DNA from: Streptomyces griseoluteus | Lineage (GTDB): Bacteria; Actinomycetota; Actinomycetes; Streptomycetales; Streptomycetaceae | DNA length: 64,000 nt | Reading direction: 5' to 3' | Assembly (NCBI RefSeq): GCF_004784465.1 | Contig: NZ_SRRU01000001.1 | Span: forward strand, 682,001-746,000 | Part shown: positions 19,911-29,409 of the stretch, piece by piece | Position numbering within the stretch: position 1 is the stretch's first letter | Layout of the letters: every line of letters starts with the position of its first letter | Translations under genes and position numbers: made by a program | The notes under the pieces: model-generated | Seen by the model: the letters and a program-made list of their open reading frames with translations, nothing else | What the model was told of the DNA's origin: nothing | Databases searched by the model: none

Positions 19911-20738
19911 TCAGCCGTTGGCCAGCGCCTGCACCCGGTCCAGGGCGCCGTTGAACCGGTCGTGGTCACCGACCGTCGGGCCGGACGAGGTGTACTGCCA
20001 CATCGTGTGGAAGTCCCAGCCCGCCGGCAGCGTGCCCGGCGCGGTGGCGTACCGGGCGATCCACAGCGGGTTGACCGCGCCGAAGGCGGCGGTGTTGCCC
20101 GTGCACTGGGTCCACCAGCTCGTCGCCGTGTAGATCACCGCGTCCCGGCCGGTGCGCGCCCGGTAGGTGCCCAGGAAGTCCGCGATCCAGTTGGTCATCG
20201 CGGCCCCGGCCATGCCGTAGCAGGCGTCGCCGTACGGGTTCCACTCGATGTCCAGCACGCCGGGCAGCGTCCGCCCGTCCCGCGACCAGCCGCCGCCGTG
20301 GTCCACGAAGTAGTTCGCCTGCACCGCGCCGCTCGTGGTGTCCGGGGTGGCGAAGTGGTACGCCCCCCGGATCATGCCCACGTTGTACGAGCCGTTGTAC
20401 TGCTGGGCGAAGTACGGGTTGGTGTAGTAGGTGCCCTCCGTGGCCTTGGTGTAGGCCCAGCGGACCCCGCTGTTCCACAGCGTGGTCCAGTCGACGTTGC
20501 CCTGGTGGCCGGAGACGTCGACGCCCTCGGTCTGGGCGGCCCTGGTGCCGGCCGGGACGCCGGAGCGGCCGTCGTGGGAGAGGACGCCCATGCCGAGGTA
20601 GGCATCGCCGCGGTGGGGCGCGGCCTGGGCGGGAGCGGCGAAGAGGACACCGAGGACGAGGCTGAGCGCGCCGAGCAGGGCCGTGACCAGGAGTGCGGAC
20701 GTGCGGGGGCGGGCGGGACCGGGTCTGTGCACGGGCAT
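19911..20738 (-). CDS. Secreted GH25 muramidase (lysozyme)
   Basis: 275 aa from ATG 20738 (GAAAGG upstream). Residues 1-39 are a secretion signal: Arg-rich N-region, Leu/Ala core, AQA-A cleavage site. The rest is a glycoside hydrolase 25 domain: G72-VDVSGHQG, KATEGTYYTNPYF, and acidic catalytic pair in D163-I-E165-W. GH25 enzymes cut the beta-1,4 bond between N-acetylmuramic acid and N-acetylglucosamine in peptidoglycan. No cell-wall-binding repeats are present, so it is a single-domain enzyme. It is monocistronic between the lon terminator and the divergent MarR gene. Confidence 0.93.
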   Translation of the reverse strand: MPVHRPGPARPRTSALLVTALLGALSLVLGVLFAAPAQAAPHRGDAYLGMGVLSHDGRSGVPAGTRAAQTEGVDVSGHQGNVDWTTLWNSGVRWAYTKATEGTYYTNPYFAQQYNGSYNVGMIRGAYHFATPDTTSGAVQANYFVDHGGGWSRDGRTLPGVLDIEWNPYGDACYGMAGAAMTNWIADFLGTYRARTGRDAVIYTATSWWTQCTGNTAAFGAVNPLWIARYATAPGTLPAGWDFHTMWQYTSSGPTVGDHDRFNGALDRVQALANG

Positions 20739-20964
20739 GGCGTGGCCTTTCGGGGTGAAAGTGGGGGACCGGAAATGACCGACGAGCCTGTTGCGCCGGG
20801 CCGCCGCGAGGGGCCCGGCCAAGAAGCTACGCACGTAGATGCGGGGGTGGGAAGGGGGTCCGGATGCCGCCGTTGGTCTACGCCTGCGAAATACTGACGG
20901 AGCTGCGGCGATGACGGGGTCCGGCAGAAAATTTCAGACGGCGAAACCGGGCAGGGGTACTGAG

Positions 20965-21456
20965 GTGCACGAGGACGGGAACAACGGCACGGGCGAGGGC
21001 ACCGCACCCGTGGCGCCGCGCTGTGCCGACCAGGAATTCCTGGCGCTGGAGCGTGAACTGACCGTGCTGCTGCGCCGGGCGCGCGCCAGTCAGGGGGAGA
21101 TGGCGCGCGAGGTCCACCCCGACCTGGAATCGGCCGCGTACGGGCTGCTGATCCGGCTCGACGAGCAGGGCGGCCAGCGGGCCACCGAACTGGCCGCCTA
21201 CATCGGCGTCGGCAAGGCCACCATGTCCCGCCAGTTGCGCGCCCTGGAGGACCTCGGCCTGATCGCCCGTGAGCCCGACCCGGCCGACGGCCGCGCCTGG
21301 CTGGTCACCCTCACCGACGAGGGCCGGGGCCGGGTGGGCCAGGTCCGCGAGGCCCGCCGCGCGCGCTACGTCAGCCAGCTCGCCCACTGGGACCGCCGCG
21401 AGGTCGCCGAGCTGGCCCGGCTGCTGCACGAATTGAACGGCGTCGCGGAGAAGTAG
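20965..21456 (+). CDS. MarR-family transcriptional regulator
   Basis: 163 aa from GTG 20965 with an AGGGG upstream; an in-frame ATG at 20911 is possible but poorly supported. The winged helix-turn-helix spans about residues 45-110: GQRATELAAYIGVGKATMSR, then wing DPADGRAWLV. MarR proteins bind as dimers, usually near their own gene, and release DNA on binding a phenolic or oxidising ligand. It is divergent from the muramidase gene with a 226-bp spacer, so it may control that gene or itself; neither is shown. Confidence 0.9.
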   Translation: MHEDGNNGTGEGTAPVAPRCADQEFLALERELTVLLRRARASQGEMAREVHPDLESAAYGLLIRLDEQGGQRATELAAYIGVGKATMSRQLRALEDLGLIAREPDPADGRAWLVTLTDEGRGRVGQVREARRARYVSQLAHWDRREVAELARLLHELNGVAEK

Positions 21457-21475
21457 CCGAGAGCCGGGCGAACCC

Positions 21476-22279
21476 TCACAGCTCCACGTGGACGGCCGTC
21501 GCGTCGTCGTGCGTCTTGCCGCGGCCGAGGAACGCCCGCTCCTCGCGGTCCGCGAGCTCCAGCTCCCGCACCCGGTCCACCAGGGCACGGGTGCCCTCCT
21601 TGGCGACCAGGTCGAACAGGGCCGTCCAGTCGCCCTCGTGGAACTTCTCCGTCCAGCGGGCCGCGCCGTCGGTCAGCGCGACCAGCGAGCGCACCCGGGC
21701 ACGCGGCACCGAGCCGGTGACCGCGTACCGGGCCACCTCGGGGTCGGCGGCGGCCGTGAAGAAGCCGCCCTCCTTGTTGCGCAGCTCGGCGTCCACCCGT
21801 TCCGCGCTGGCCAGCGCCCCGCGCGGCAGCCGGGCCAGCCGCTCGTCCAGCACCGGGGTCACCGTGCCGTCCGGGGCGCGCAGCAGCAGCGCGGAGTCCG
21901 ACAGCACCAGGTACTCGACCGTCTCCGCCGACCAGCGGACCAGCACCACCGTCGCCTGGGGCGTACGCGGGTGAGAAAGGTCACAGCTGGTCAGATGGGC
22001 CTTCGATGTTTGGGTGATCGCCCGGCCGAGAATCTCCGCCAGCGTCAGATCTCGGTGGGAAACGGTCAGTTCGGTCAGCGCGCCGCCCAGCCGGGCGGTG
22101 AACCAGGGCACCGGGTGTGAGCAGCCCGGCGTGTACGGGGGCGGCGTCACCCCGTCCAGCAAGATCACGCAACCGCCCTGACCGCAGGCGGGTAGTCCGA
22201 CCCCCGCGAAGTCCTCGTTGGGCCGGTCGGCGGTGCCGGGTTCCGAGACGAGATCAGTACGCACCCCGCCAGTCTGCAC
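21476..22279 (-). CDS. PP2C-like serine/threonine phosphatase-fold protein
   Basis: 267 aa from GTG 22279; an alternative GTG at 22264 exists. Metal-binding signatures of the PPM/PP2C fold are present: NEDFAG near the start, LLDG, LTDGAARW and C-terminal HDDATAV. It is 20 bp convergent to the MarR gene. A clear paralogue sits in the integrative element at 54229-55050, with the same order of motifs but a different middle. The family includes active phosphatases and inactive sensors; the key aspartates here suggest an active metal site. Substrate unknown. Confidence 0.78.
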   Translation of the reverse strand: MQTGGVRTDLVSEPGTADRPNEDFAGVGLPACGQGGCVILLDGVTPPPYTPGCSHPVPWFTARLGGALTELTVSHRDLTLAEILGRAITQTSKAHLTSCDLSHPRTPQATVVLVRWSAETVEYLVLSDSALLLRAPDGTVTPVLDERLARLPRGALASAERVDAELRNKEGGFFTAAADPEVARYAVTGSVPRARVRSLVALTDGAARWTEKFHEGDWTALFDLVAKEGTRALVDRVRELELADREERAFLGRGKTHDDATAVHVEL

Positions 22280-22645
22280 GAACCCTTCACGAGCGGGGGC
22301 AACGGCCGAAGCGCGTACCCGGATCGGTGCGACCGCCCGGCTCGGGCGCCGGAAATGGCGGCAATTGGCATGGTCCGGGAATGCGTGGCGGCGAATATTG
22401 CCAAAGCCTGCCCCGCGCGTCCAACCGGCCCGCCGCGCAAGGGTGTCCGGCGCGCCGCCGCGACTTGCCCGCCAACTCCCCTCCGATGTTCACTCCTTCG
22501 GGTGGCGGGTCAGGTGATGCGCGGCCACTGCCCACCGGCGCTGGGAGGGTCGGGAACCATGAACCGGGTGTACGCACCACTTGGCACCGAGACGACGGGG
22601 CGCCGCCCGGCCCTTCCGTAGACGAGTTCAGGATTGCGAGCACCG
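22280..22645. other. Divergent intergenic region, no gene seen
   Basis: 366 bp between the divergent PP2C-like gene and the conservon. It contains no open frame with a ribosome site and no strong dyad. It should carry promoters for both directions; I cannot assign -35/-10 elements with confidence. Confidence 0.5.
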
Positions 22646-25375
22646 GTGCAGAAGAAGCGGCCTCGGCGCGCAGGCAGGCAGACGGCTCCCCAGGGGACCG
22701 CCGAGCAGAACCCCGTGGGCGCTGGACGCCCCACCCATGTGCGCAACCGGTTGATCGTCGCAGTGGCCGTGGTGGCCGCCGCCATAGCCGCGGCAGGCGC
22801 GCCCGCCCTGCTCACCGCTTCCGGGGACCTCCATGAGTCCCAGAAGCTGGTGACGCTGGCGGACGAGGCGCAGGACGCCCTCGCGCTCGCCCACTCGCTG
22901 GCCGACGAGCGCGACGAGGTCACCTCCTACGTGGCCGCCGGACGCCCCAGGGCCAAGGCGCCCTCCGAGCAGCGCGGCACCCGAGTGGACCGTCAGGTCG
23001 AGGACCTGCGCGCGGACACCGACCTGCCGTCCCGGCTGCGTACCGCGCTGGACGGCATCGCCACCGTCCGCCGCGCCGCGCTGACCGGCAAGACAGACGC
23101 GCTGCGCACCCACCAGGCGTACTCGGCCACCATCACCGAGCTGCACCGGCTCGCGGAGGAGCTGGCCGACCGCACGCCCCCGCGCGCGGGCTCCGGCGCC
23201 TACGCGCTCGCCGGTCTGGACACCGCCGTCCAGCAGTCCGCCGCCGCGCGCGGCCTGCTGCTGGCCGCGCTGAGCGTGCCCTCCACGCCCAGCACCTCGA
23301 TCAGCCCGGTCACCGGCCTGCCCGTCACCACCAACGGCAGCTCCGAGGCCGACACCGCCCGCCGCGACGCGCTCACCGCCGCCGCCCAGCGGGCCCGGCT
23401 GCGCGCCGACGCCGGCCTCGCCACCTTCCGCGAGACCGCGCCCGGGGCCGCCGTCACCTCCTACGACTCCACGGTCACCGGCCCCGAGGTCAACTCCGCC
23501 GACAAGTACCTGGACTTCCTCACCGCCCAGCCCACCTTCGGCGACCGGCAGCTCGCCGTCAGCGCCAAGAAGCTGGACGCCGCGCTCTCCGCCCGCGTCG
23601 ACCTGATGCGCGGCGCCGAGTCCGCCCTCTACGAGCGCCAGGGACAGAGCCTCGCCGCCTTGCGGGACGACGACGTCACCGGGCTGGAGATCCGCATCGC
23701 GGTGCTCGGCGCCCTGATGCTGGTCGCCGTCGGTGTCGCCACCGCCATGGCCCGCACCCTGACCCGCCCGCTCTCCGTGCTGCGCCGGGGCTCGGCCCGC
23801 CTGGCCGGCGCCGAGGACCCGGCCGGGCAGGAGCCGATCGCCTTCACCGGGCGCAACGACGAGTTCGCCCAGGTCGTCCGCTCGGTGAACGCCCTGCACG
23901 CGCACGCCGTCGCCCTGCACGAGCGGGTCGCCACCCTGGAGGCCGACCGCAAGCACCTGGTCGGCCAGCGCCAGAAGATGGCCGACGCCCGCGAGGAGCT
24001 GCGCGCCGAACTCAGCGACTCCAGCGCCCAGCTGGAGCGGCTGCGGGAGAGCATCGGCGGCACCTTCGTCAACCTCGCGCTGCGCACCCTCGGCCTGGTC
24101 GAGCGCCAGCTCTCCGTCATCGAGGGGCTGGAGGAGCGCGAGCAGGACCCGGAGCGCCTGGCCACCCTGTTCAAGCTGGACCACTTCGCCACGGTGATGC
24201 GGCGCCACAGCGAGAACCTCCTGGTCCTCTCCGGCACCGAGCACGTCCAGCCCGCGCACGGACCGGTCCCACTGGTCGACGTGGTCCGCGCGGCCGTCAG
24301 CGAGATCGAGCGGTACGAGCGCGTCCGGATCGCCGCGCTGCCCCCGCACGCCCATGTGGCCGGCTTCGCCGCCGACGACCTCTCCCACCTGCTGGCCGAA
24401 CTGATGGAGAACGCCAGCTCGTTCTCCCCGCCCGACCTGCCCGTGGAGGTCTCCGCCTGGCTGCTGGAGTCCGGCGAGGTCATGCTCTCGGTGCAGGACG
24501 AGGGCATCGGCATGGCCGCCGAGCGGATGGAGCGGCTCAACGGCCGCCTCGCCGACTTCGACCCCGAGTCACCGTACGAGCAGGAGGGCGAGGACGGCCT
24601 CGGCCTCGGCCTGTACGTCGTCGCCCGGCTCGCCCACCGGCACGGCATCCGCGTCCAGCTGCGCGAGCAGAAGCAGGGCGGGGTCGCCGCCGTGGTGGTG
24701 CTGCCGCAGTCGCTGCTCGCGGAGATCCCGGCCGCCGCGGTCCCGCACCACGCCACCCGTACCGACGCCACGCAGAGCTTCTCCCTGCCCGGCGCCGACG
24801 CCGAGGCCAACTCCAACGTGCTGCGCGGCCGCCCCAAGGGCGCCGACCCGCTCGTCGCCCTCGCCGAGAAGGCCGTGGCCGACAGCGAGAGCGCCGAGAA
24901 GGCCGACGCCGGTGACACGGTGATCCCGCGCCAGGCCACCCGCGAACTGCCGCCCGAGCCGGCGCCCGCCGCGCCGCCGGGGGCGGCCCCCGAGACCACC
25001 ATGGAGCTGCTGCTCCCGCCGGCCGCCCCCGCCGGCGAGAACACGGCCGCCATCCCCGAACCCGCAGCCCCCCTCCCCGCCGAGGCCACGCACGACCGCG
25101 CCCCGGACGAGACGGAGGAGAAGCTGACGAGCAAGGGCCTGCCCAAGCGCACCCCGAAGATCACCGCGCCCGAGGCCCCGGTCCGCCCGCGCGCCACAGG
25201 CGTCGACGCCGAGGCCCTGCGCCGCAGGCTCGGCGGCTTCCGCCAGGGCGCGCAGGCCGGGTACCGCGACGTCGAAGCGGAGATCGCCGAGCGCACCGCG
25301 CAGAACCAGCGGCCCGCCACCAGCGCGAACGCCGAAGAGTCCACGGGGGGACACGCCGAGGAGGCAAGCAGTTGA
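22646..25375 (+). CDS. cvnA: Conservon sensor kinase-like protein (CvnA type)
   Basis: About 909 aa. The start is GTG 22646 or TTG 22634; AGGA lies just upstream. A transmembrane helix at about 38-60 precedes a long extracytoplasmic helical sensor region of nitrate/sulfonate-sensing type, a second helix near 350, a HAMP-like segment and a coiled coil. A GHKL ATPase domain follows (LMENASSFSPP, DEGIGM, GLGLYVVARLA). The last 230 residues are Pro/Ala-rich and disordered. There is no usual HisKA phospho-acceptor box. In conservons this protein forms a membrane complex with the three small proteins encoded next. Confidence 0.9.
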   Translation: MQKKRPRRAGRQTAPQGTAEQNPVGAGRPTHVRNRLIVAVAVVAAAIAAAGAPALLTASGDLHESQKLVTLADEAQDALALAHSLADERDEVTSYVAAGRPRAKAPSEQRGTRVDRQVEDLRADTDLPSRLRTALDGIATVRRAALTGKTDALRTHQAYSATITELHRLAEELADRTPPRAGSGAYALAGLDTAVQQSAAARGLLLAALSVPSTPSTSISPVTGLPVTTNGSSEADTARRDALTAAAQRARLRADAGLATFRETAPGAAVTSYDSTVTGPEVNSADKYLDFLTAQPTFGDRQLAVSAKKLDAALSARVDLMRGAESALYERQGQSLAALRDDDVTGLEIRIAVLGALMLVAVGVATAMARTLTRPLSVLRRGSARLAGAEDPAGQEPIAFTGRNDEFAQVVRSVNALHAHAVALHERVATLEADRKHLVGQRQKMADAREELRAELSDSSAQLERLRESIGGTFVNLALRTLGLVERQLSVIEGLEEREQDPERLATLFKLDHFATVMRRHSENLLVLSGTEHVQPAHGPVPLVDVVRAAVSEIERYERVRIAALPPHAHVAGFAADDLSHLLAELMENASSFSPPDLPVEVSAWLLESGEVMLSVQDEGIGMAAERMERLNGRLADFDPESPYEQEGEDGLGLGLYVVARLAHRHGIRVQLREQKQGGVAAVVVLPQSLLAEIPAAAVPHHATRTDATQSFSLPGADAEANSNVLRGRPKGADPLVALAEKAVADSESAEKADAGDTVIPRQATRELPPEPAPAAPPGAAPETTMELLLPPAAPAGENTAAIPEPAAPLPAEATHDRAPDETEEKLTSKGLPKRTPKITAPEAPVRPRATGVDAEALRRRLGGFRQGAQAGYRDVEAEIAERTAQNQRPATSANAEESTGGHAEEASS

Positions 25376-25872
25376 CCACGCCCAGTACCTACGGACTGAG
25401 CAGTGAAGCCCGCAACCTGCATTGGCTGCTGACCAACCTGGTCGAGGAAGTACCCGGAATCCAGTCGGTCGCGGTCGTCTCCTCCGACGGCCTGCTCCTG
25501 CTGTCGTCCGACCCGAACCGCGCCGAGGCGGACCGGCAGAACCGGCCGGCCACGAAGGGCCCCCGCGGCTCGGCCGCCGACCTCGCCACCATCGTCTCCG
25601 GCATCGGCAGCCTCACCGTGGGCGCCGCCAAGCTGATGGACTACGGCTCGGTCAAGCACACCATGGTCGCCATGGACGAGGGCAGCCTCTTCGTCATGTC
25701 GATCAGCGACGGCTCGCTGCTCGGCGTGCACGGCTCCGCCGAGTGCGACATGAGCGTGATCTCGTACCACATGGCGCTCTTCGTCGGCCGGGCCGGGCAT
25801 GTGCTCACCCCGGAACTCCGCAGCGAGCTGCGGAAATCCATGGAGTCCGAACCGAGCGGGAGCGTCCGATGA
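25372..25872 (+). CDS. cvnB: Conservon roadblock/LC7 protein (CvnB type)
   Basis: 166 aa, TTG start overlapping the stop of the kinase gene (TTGA). A roadblock/LC7 domain (MglB-like) covers residues 15-125: LHWLLTNLVEEVPGIQSVAVVSSDG, later LVGRAGHVLTP-type end. Roadblock proteins act as GTPase-activating or scaffold partners of MglA-like GTPases, one of which is encoded two genes on. The downstream overlap (ATG 25869 inside this gene) shows tight coupling. Confidence 0.93.
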   Translation: MTTPSTYGLSSEARNLHWLLTNLVEEVPGIQSVAVVSSDGLLLLSSDPNRAEADRQNRPATKGPRGSAADLATIVSGIGSLTVGAAKLMDYGSVKHTMVAMDEGSLFVMSISDGSLLGVHGSAECDMSVISYHMALFVGRAGHVLTPELRSELRKSMESEPSGSVR

Positions 25873-26291
25873 GCGCCATCGCCAAGAAGACGCAGCTCCC
25901 CACGCGCGGCGGCGACCGCAAGGCCGCCCGTGTGCGTCCCTACTCGCTCACCGGCGGCCGCACCCGCTTCGGCCACGTCCTCCTGGTGGAGACGTTCGTG
26001 GCCAGCACCGCGGCGCTGGACGCCCCGGAGGAGCGCAAGGAACTGGCGAACGGCACCGCTCCGCGCGTGATGCCGGAGATGGTCGCCATCGTCGAACTGT
26101 GCCGCCGTATGCGCACGGTGGCTGAGATCGCCGCGCTGCTGAGAATGCCGCTCGGCGTGGTCCGGGTGCTCCTGAGCGACCTCGCGGACCAGGGAAAGAT
26201 CCGTGTTTACGGCACCGGGACCGGTCACGGCACCGGCCGTCCGGACCGCGCGCTGCTGGAAAGGGTGCTGAGTGGACTCCGCCGTCTCTGA
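25869..26291 (+). CDS. cvnC: Conservon DUF742 protein (CvnC type)
   Basis: 140 aa, ATG overlapping the previous stop (ATGA). A DUF742 domain: VRPYSLTGGRTR near residue 22, then a C-terminal winged-helix-like part (TVAEIAALLRMPLGVVRVLLSDL). It is the invariant third component of conservons. It may bind DNA or bridge the kinase and the GTPase; its role is undetermined. It overlaps the next gene by 20 bp. Confidence 0.93.
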   Translation: MSAIAKKTQLPTRGGDRKAARVRPYSLTGGRTRFGHVLLVETFVASTAALDAPEERKELANGTAPRVMPEMVAIVELCRRMRTVAEIAALLRMPLGVVRVLLSDLADQGKIRVYGTGTGHGTGRPDRALLERVLSGLRRL

Positions 26292-26928
26292 CGCGACCGC
26301 CCCCGTCGGGAACGCTCCCCTCGTCGACGGCCTGGCCGAGCCCGTCGAGGAACTGAAGTCCTGGCAGCAGGACCGCAGCCGGGCACCCGTCGCCACGAAG
26401 ATCGTGGTGGCGGGCGGCTTCGGCGTCGGCAAGACCACCCTGGTCACCGCGGTCTCGGAGATCACCCCGCTCCAGACCGAGGCGCTGATGACCCAGGCGA
26501 GCGAGGAGACCGACGACCTCACCGCCACGCCGGGCAAGACCTCCACGACCGTGGCCATGGACTTCGGCCGCATCACGCTCGACGACGACCTGGTGCTCTA
26601 CCTGTTCGGCACGCCGGGCCAGCAGCGCTTCTGGTTCATGTGGGACGACCTGGTGCGCGGCGCGATAGGCGCCGTGGTCCTGGCCGACACCCGCCGGCTC
26701 AAGGACTGCTTCCCGGCGCTGGACTACTTCGAGAGCTGCGGCCTGCCCTATGTGGTCGCGGTCAACCACTTCGACGGCAGTGAGATGTTCGGGCCGGAGG
26801 ACGTGCGGGAGGCACTGACCATACCGGCGCACATCCCTGTCATGATCATGGACGCGCGGCGCCGGATCTCAGCGATCGAGACCCTCCTGGCCCTGGTGGG
26901 CCACGCGCTCGACGTAACCCCCGAGTAG
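26272..26928 (+). CDS. cvnD: Conservon MglA-like small GTPase (CvnD type)
   Basis: 218 aa from GTG 26272, inside the end of the previous gene. Ras-like GTPase motifs: P-loop GGFGVGKTTL, switch region with TTVAMDFG, G3 LFGTPGQQRF and a VAVNHFDG segment in place of NKxD. It hydrolyses GTP and is thought to be the signalling output of the conservon complex at the membrane. The Asn-His in place of Asn-Lys in G4 is common in this subfamily. Confidence 0.93.
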   Translation: MDSAVSDATAPVGNAPLVDGLAEPVEELKSWQQDRSRAPVATKIVVAGGFGVGKTTLVTAVSEITPLQTEALMTQASEETDDLTATPGKTSTTVAMDFGRITLDDDLVLYLFGTPGQQRFWFMWDDLVRGAIGAVVLADTRRLKDCFPALDYFESCGLPYVVAVNHFDGSEMFGPEDVREALTIPAHIPVMIMDARRRISAIETLLALVGHALDVTPE

Positions 26929-26957
26929 CCCAAAGCCCCCGTAGGAGACACCCCCGC

Positions 26958-28214
26958 ATGCGGAAGATACTCGTCGTGGGAGCCGGCCAGTCCGGTCTCC
27001 AGCTCGCCCTCGGCCTCCAGTCGCACGGCTACGAGGTCACCCTGATGTCCAACCGGACGGCGGACGAGATCCGTTCCGGCCGGGTCATGTCGACGCAGTG
27101 CATGTTCGACACCGCGCTCCAGCACGAGCGTGACCTCCAGCTCAACTTCTGGGAGTCCCAGGCCCCGAAGATCGAGGGGCTCGGCGTCTCGGTCGCCGCC
27201 CCCGGCTCCTTCGACCCCGGCCCCTCCCAGCGGGCCATCGACTGGGTCGGCAAGCTGGACGGCTACGCGCAGTCGGTCGACCAGCGGGTCAAGATGGCCG
27301 GCTGGATGGAGACCTTCGCCCAGCGCGGCGGCCAGCTCGTCATCCACGGCGCGGCCGTCGGTGACCTCGACTACTTCTCCCGCACCTACGACCTGGTGCT
27401 GGTCTCGGCCGGCAAGGGCGAGCTGGTGTCGATGTTCGCCCGCGACCCGGAGCGCTCCCCGTACACCGAGCCGCAGCGGGCGCTCGCGGTGGCGTACGTG
27501 CACGGGCTCGGCCCGCGGCCGGAGCACCCGGAGTTCGACGCGGTCCGCTGCAACCTGGTGCCGGGCGTCGGCGAGATGTTCGTGATGCCGACCCTGACCA
27601 TCTCCGGCCGTGCCGACATCCTGTTCTGGGAGGGCATACCCGGCGGCCCGCTCGACGTGTTCAACGGCATCAAGGACCCCGCCGAGCACCTCTCCCTGAC
27701 CCTGGAGCTGATGGAGAAGTTCCTGCCCTGGGAGTACGCCCGCGCCACCAAGGTGGAACTCACCGACGCCGGCGGCACCCTGGCGGGCCGCTACGCGCCG
27801 ACCGTGCGCAACCCCATCGGCCGGCTGCCCGGCGGCGGCCTGGTCCTCGGCGTGGCCGACGTGGTCGTGGCCAACGACCCGATCACCGGCCAGGGCTCCA
27901 ACTCGGCGTCCAAGTGCGCGGCCGCCTACCTCGCCTCCATCCTGGAGCGCGGCGACGAGCCCTTCGACGAGGAGTGGATGAAGGCCACCTTCGACCGCTA
28001 CTGGGCGACCGCCCAGCACGTCACCAAGTGGACCAACGCCATGCTCGCCCCGCCGCCGGAGCACATCCTCAACCTCATCGGCGCCGCCGGCCAGCTCCAG
28101 CCGGTCGCCGACCGCTTCGCCAACGGCTTCAACGACCCGGCCGACTTCGAGAACTTCTTCTACGACCCCGCGAAGACGGAGGCGTACGTCGGCTCGGTGG
28201 CCGCCGGCGCCTGA
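26958..28214 (+). CDS. StyA-like FAD-dependent monooxygenase
   Basis: 418 aa, 29 bp after the conservon GTPase with GGAGA upstream, so part of the same operon. The N-terminal Rossmann motif is VVGAGQSGLQLALGL, and the body resembles styrene/indole monooxygenases (GRVMSTQCMFD, later GSNSASKCAAAYL FAD-binding end). Enzymes of this class epoxidise or hydroxylate using FADH2 from a separate reductase; no reductase gene is next to it. Pairing of conservons with oxygenases (often P450s) is known, so the conservon may control or be served by this enzyme. Substrate unknown. Confidence 0.85.
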   Translation: MRKILVVGAGQSGLQLALGLQSHGYEVTLMSNRTADEIRSGRVMSTQCMFDTALQHERDLQLNFWESQAPKIEGLGVSVAAPGSFDPGPSQRAIDWVGKLDGYAQSVDQRVKMAGWMETFAQRGGQLVIHGAAVGDLDYFSRTYDLVLVSAGKGELVSMFARDPERSPYTEPQRALAVAYVHGLGPRPEHPEFDAVRCNLVPGVGEMFVMPTLTISGRADILFWEGIPGGPLDVFNGIKDPAEHLSLTLELMEKFLPWEYARATKVELTDAGGTLAGRYAPTVRNPIGRLPGGGLVLGVADVVVANDPITGQGSNSASKCAAAYLASILERGDEPFDEEWMKATFDRYWATAQHVTKWTNAMLAPPPEHILNLIGAAGQLQPVADRFANGFNDPADFENFFYDPAKTEAYVGSVAAGA

Positions 28215-28250
28215 CGCACTCGACGACCCTCCCGGCCCCGTGCCCGCCTC

Positions 28251-29297
28251 TCACAGGCGGCGCGGGGCCGCGTCCGGTCGTACGGCGCCCAGGACCGGGT
28301 TGGCCGCCAGGGGGGAGATCTTGACGTTCTCGCCGGTGCGGGGAGCCTGGACCACCCTGCCGCCGCCCAGGTACAGGGCGACATGGGTCGCCTCGGGGAA
28401 GTAGATCACCAGGTCGCCGGGGCGCAGCGAGTTCAGCGGGACGTGGGGGAGCCGGGCCCACTGCTCCTGGCTGGTGCGGGGGATGGGGGTGCCCGCGCGG
28501 GCCCAGGCGCGGGAGGTCAGGCCCGAGCAGTCGAAGGAGGCCGGGCCCTCGGCGCCCCACCGGTACGGCTTGCCGAGCTGGTCCAGGGCGTAGCGGACCG
28601 CCTGTCCGCCCTCCGCCGAGGCCGGCCGGTTGTCGTCGCCGAGGGCGCCGGAGTCGGTGAGGCTCCGCTGCGCCCGGGCCACCCCGTCCTGCTCCAGCCG
28701 GGACACCTCGCCCCGCTGCGCCGGGGTGAGGGAGGCGAGGAGCCGCTCCACGTCCGCCAGGCGGCGGGTCACGTCGTCCCGCTGCTTCTTCTGCTTCCCG
28801 GCCAGGGTGAGCTGGGTGTCCAGCGCCCGGCGGGCCGACCTGGCGAGCGCGTCCGCGCGCTTCTCGGCGCCGGTCAGCCGGTCCAGGGTGGCGGCGCGTC
28901 GACCGGCGACGCGGCCGATGACATGGCCCTCGTCGAGCGCCTGCTGAGGGTCGCGGGCGAGGAGCAGGCGGACGTAGACGGAGAAGTTCGAGCTGTTCTG
29001 GTACTGCTGGCGGGCGAGCCGTCCGGCATCGCCCCGGCTGCCCTTCAACGCCATCCTGGCCTTGGCCAGTTCACCGTCCAGCCGCTTCACCTCGGCGCGC
29101 TGGGCGGTGAGCTTCTCGGCGGTGGCGTTGTAGGTCTCGGTGGCCTGCTCGGTCTGCCGGTACAGCTGCTGAAGGTCCGTCAGCAGCTGGGCCACCGGCC
29201 GCTGCGGCTTCGGCGCGGCGAGGGCGGGCGCGGGCGCGAGGGCGGCCTGGGCCGTGATCGCGGCCGTACAGGCCAGGCGCAGCAGGGTTCCTGACAC
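28251..29297 (-). CDS. Secreted NlpC/P60 peptidoglycan hydrolase
   Basis: 348 aa from GTG 29297, behind GGAGG with 7-nt spacing. Signal peptide to about residue 28 (ALA-AP). Two coiled-coil regions (45-85 and 140-205) precede the NlpC/P60 domain with catalytic C257 (FDCSGL) and H305 (THVALYLG). Such enzymes cut the D-Glu/mDAP link in the stem peptide; the coiled coil usually blocks or localises the catalytic domain, as in RipA-type proteins. It is convergent with the flavin monooxygenase gene. Confidence 0.93.
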   Translation of the reverse strand: MSGTLLRLACTAAITAQAALAPAPALAAPKPQRPVAQLLTDLQQLYRQTEQATETYNATAEKLTAQRAEVKRLDGELAKARMALKGSRGDAGRLARQQYQNSSNFSVYVRLLLARDPQQALDEGHVIGRVAGRRAATLDRLTGAEKRADALARSARRALDTQLTLAGKQKKQRDDVTRRLADVERLLASLTPAQRGEVSRLEQDGVARAQRSLTDSGALGDDNRPASAEGGQAVRYALDQLGKPYRWGAEGPASFDCSGLTSRAWARAGTPIPRTSQEQWARLPHVPLNSLRPGDLVIYFPEATHVALYLGGGRVVQAPRTGENVKISPLAANPVLGAVRPDAAPRRL

Positions 29298-29368
29298 GAC
29301 ATCACCTCCGGTACTGGGGCGGCGGACCTTCCGCCTGCCTCCGTACCGCGAGCTTGTGCCGCGCTTCG

Positions 29369-29399
29369 CCGGTCCGCGTGCCTAACGTGCGCGGACCGG
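29369..29399. terminator. Hairpin after the 29410-29721 gene
   Basis: A perfect 10-bp inverted repeat CCGGTCCGCG (29369-29378) and its complement (29390-29399), with an 11-nt loop. It starts 10 bp beyond the stop of the minus-strand gene and about 70 bp upstream of the NlpC/P60 start. Best read as a terminator separating the two minus-strand units. Confidence 0.6.
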
Positions 29400-29409
29400 C
29401 GCAACAATG

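Noticed and set aside
29298..29368. Possible c-di-AMP (ydaO-type) riboswitch before the NlpC/P60 gene
   Set aside because: Such riboswitches often precede wall hydrolases, but I could not match the conserved core elements here.
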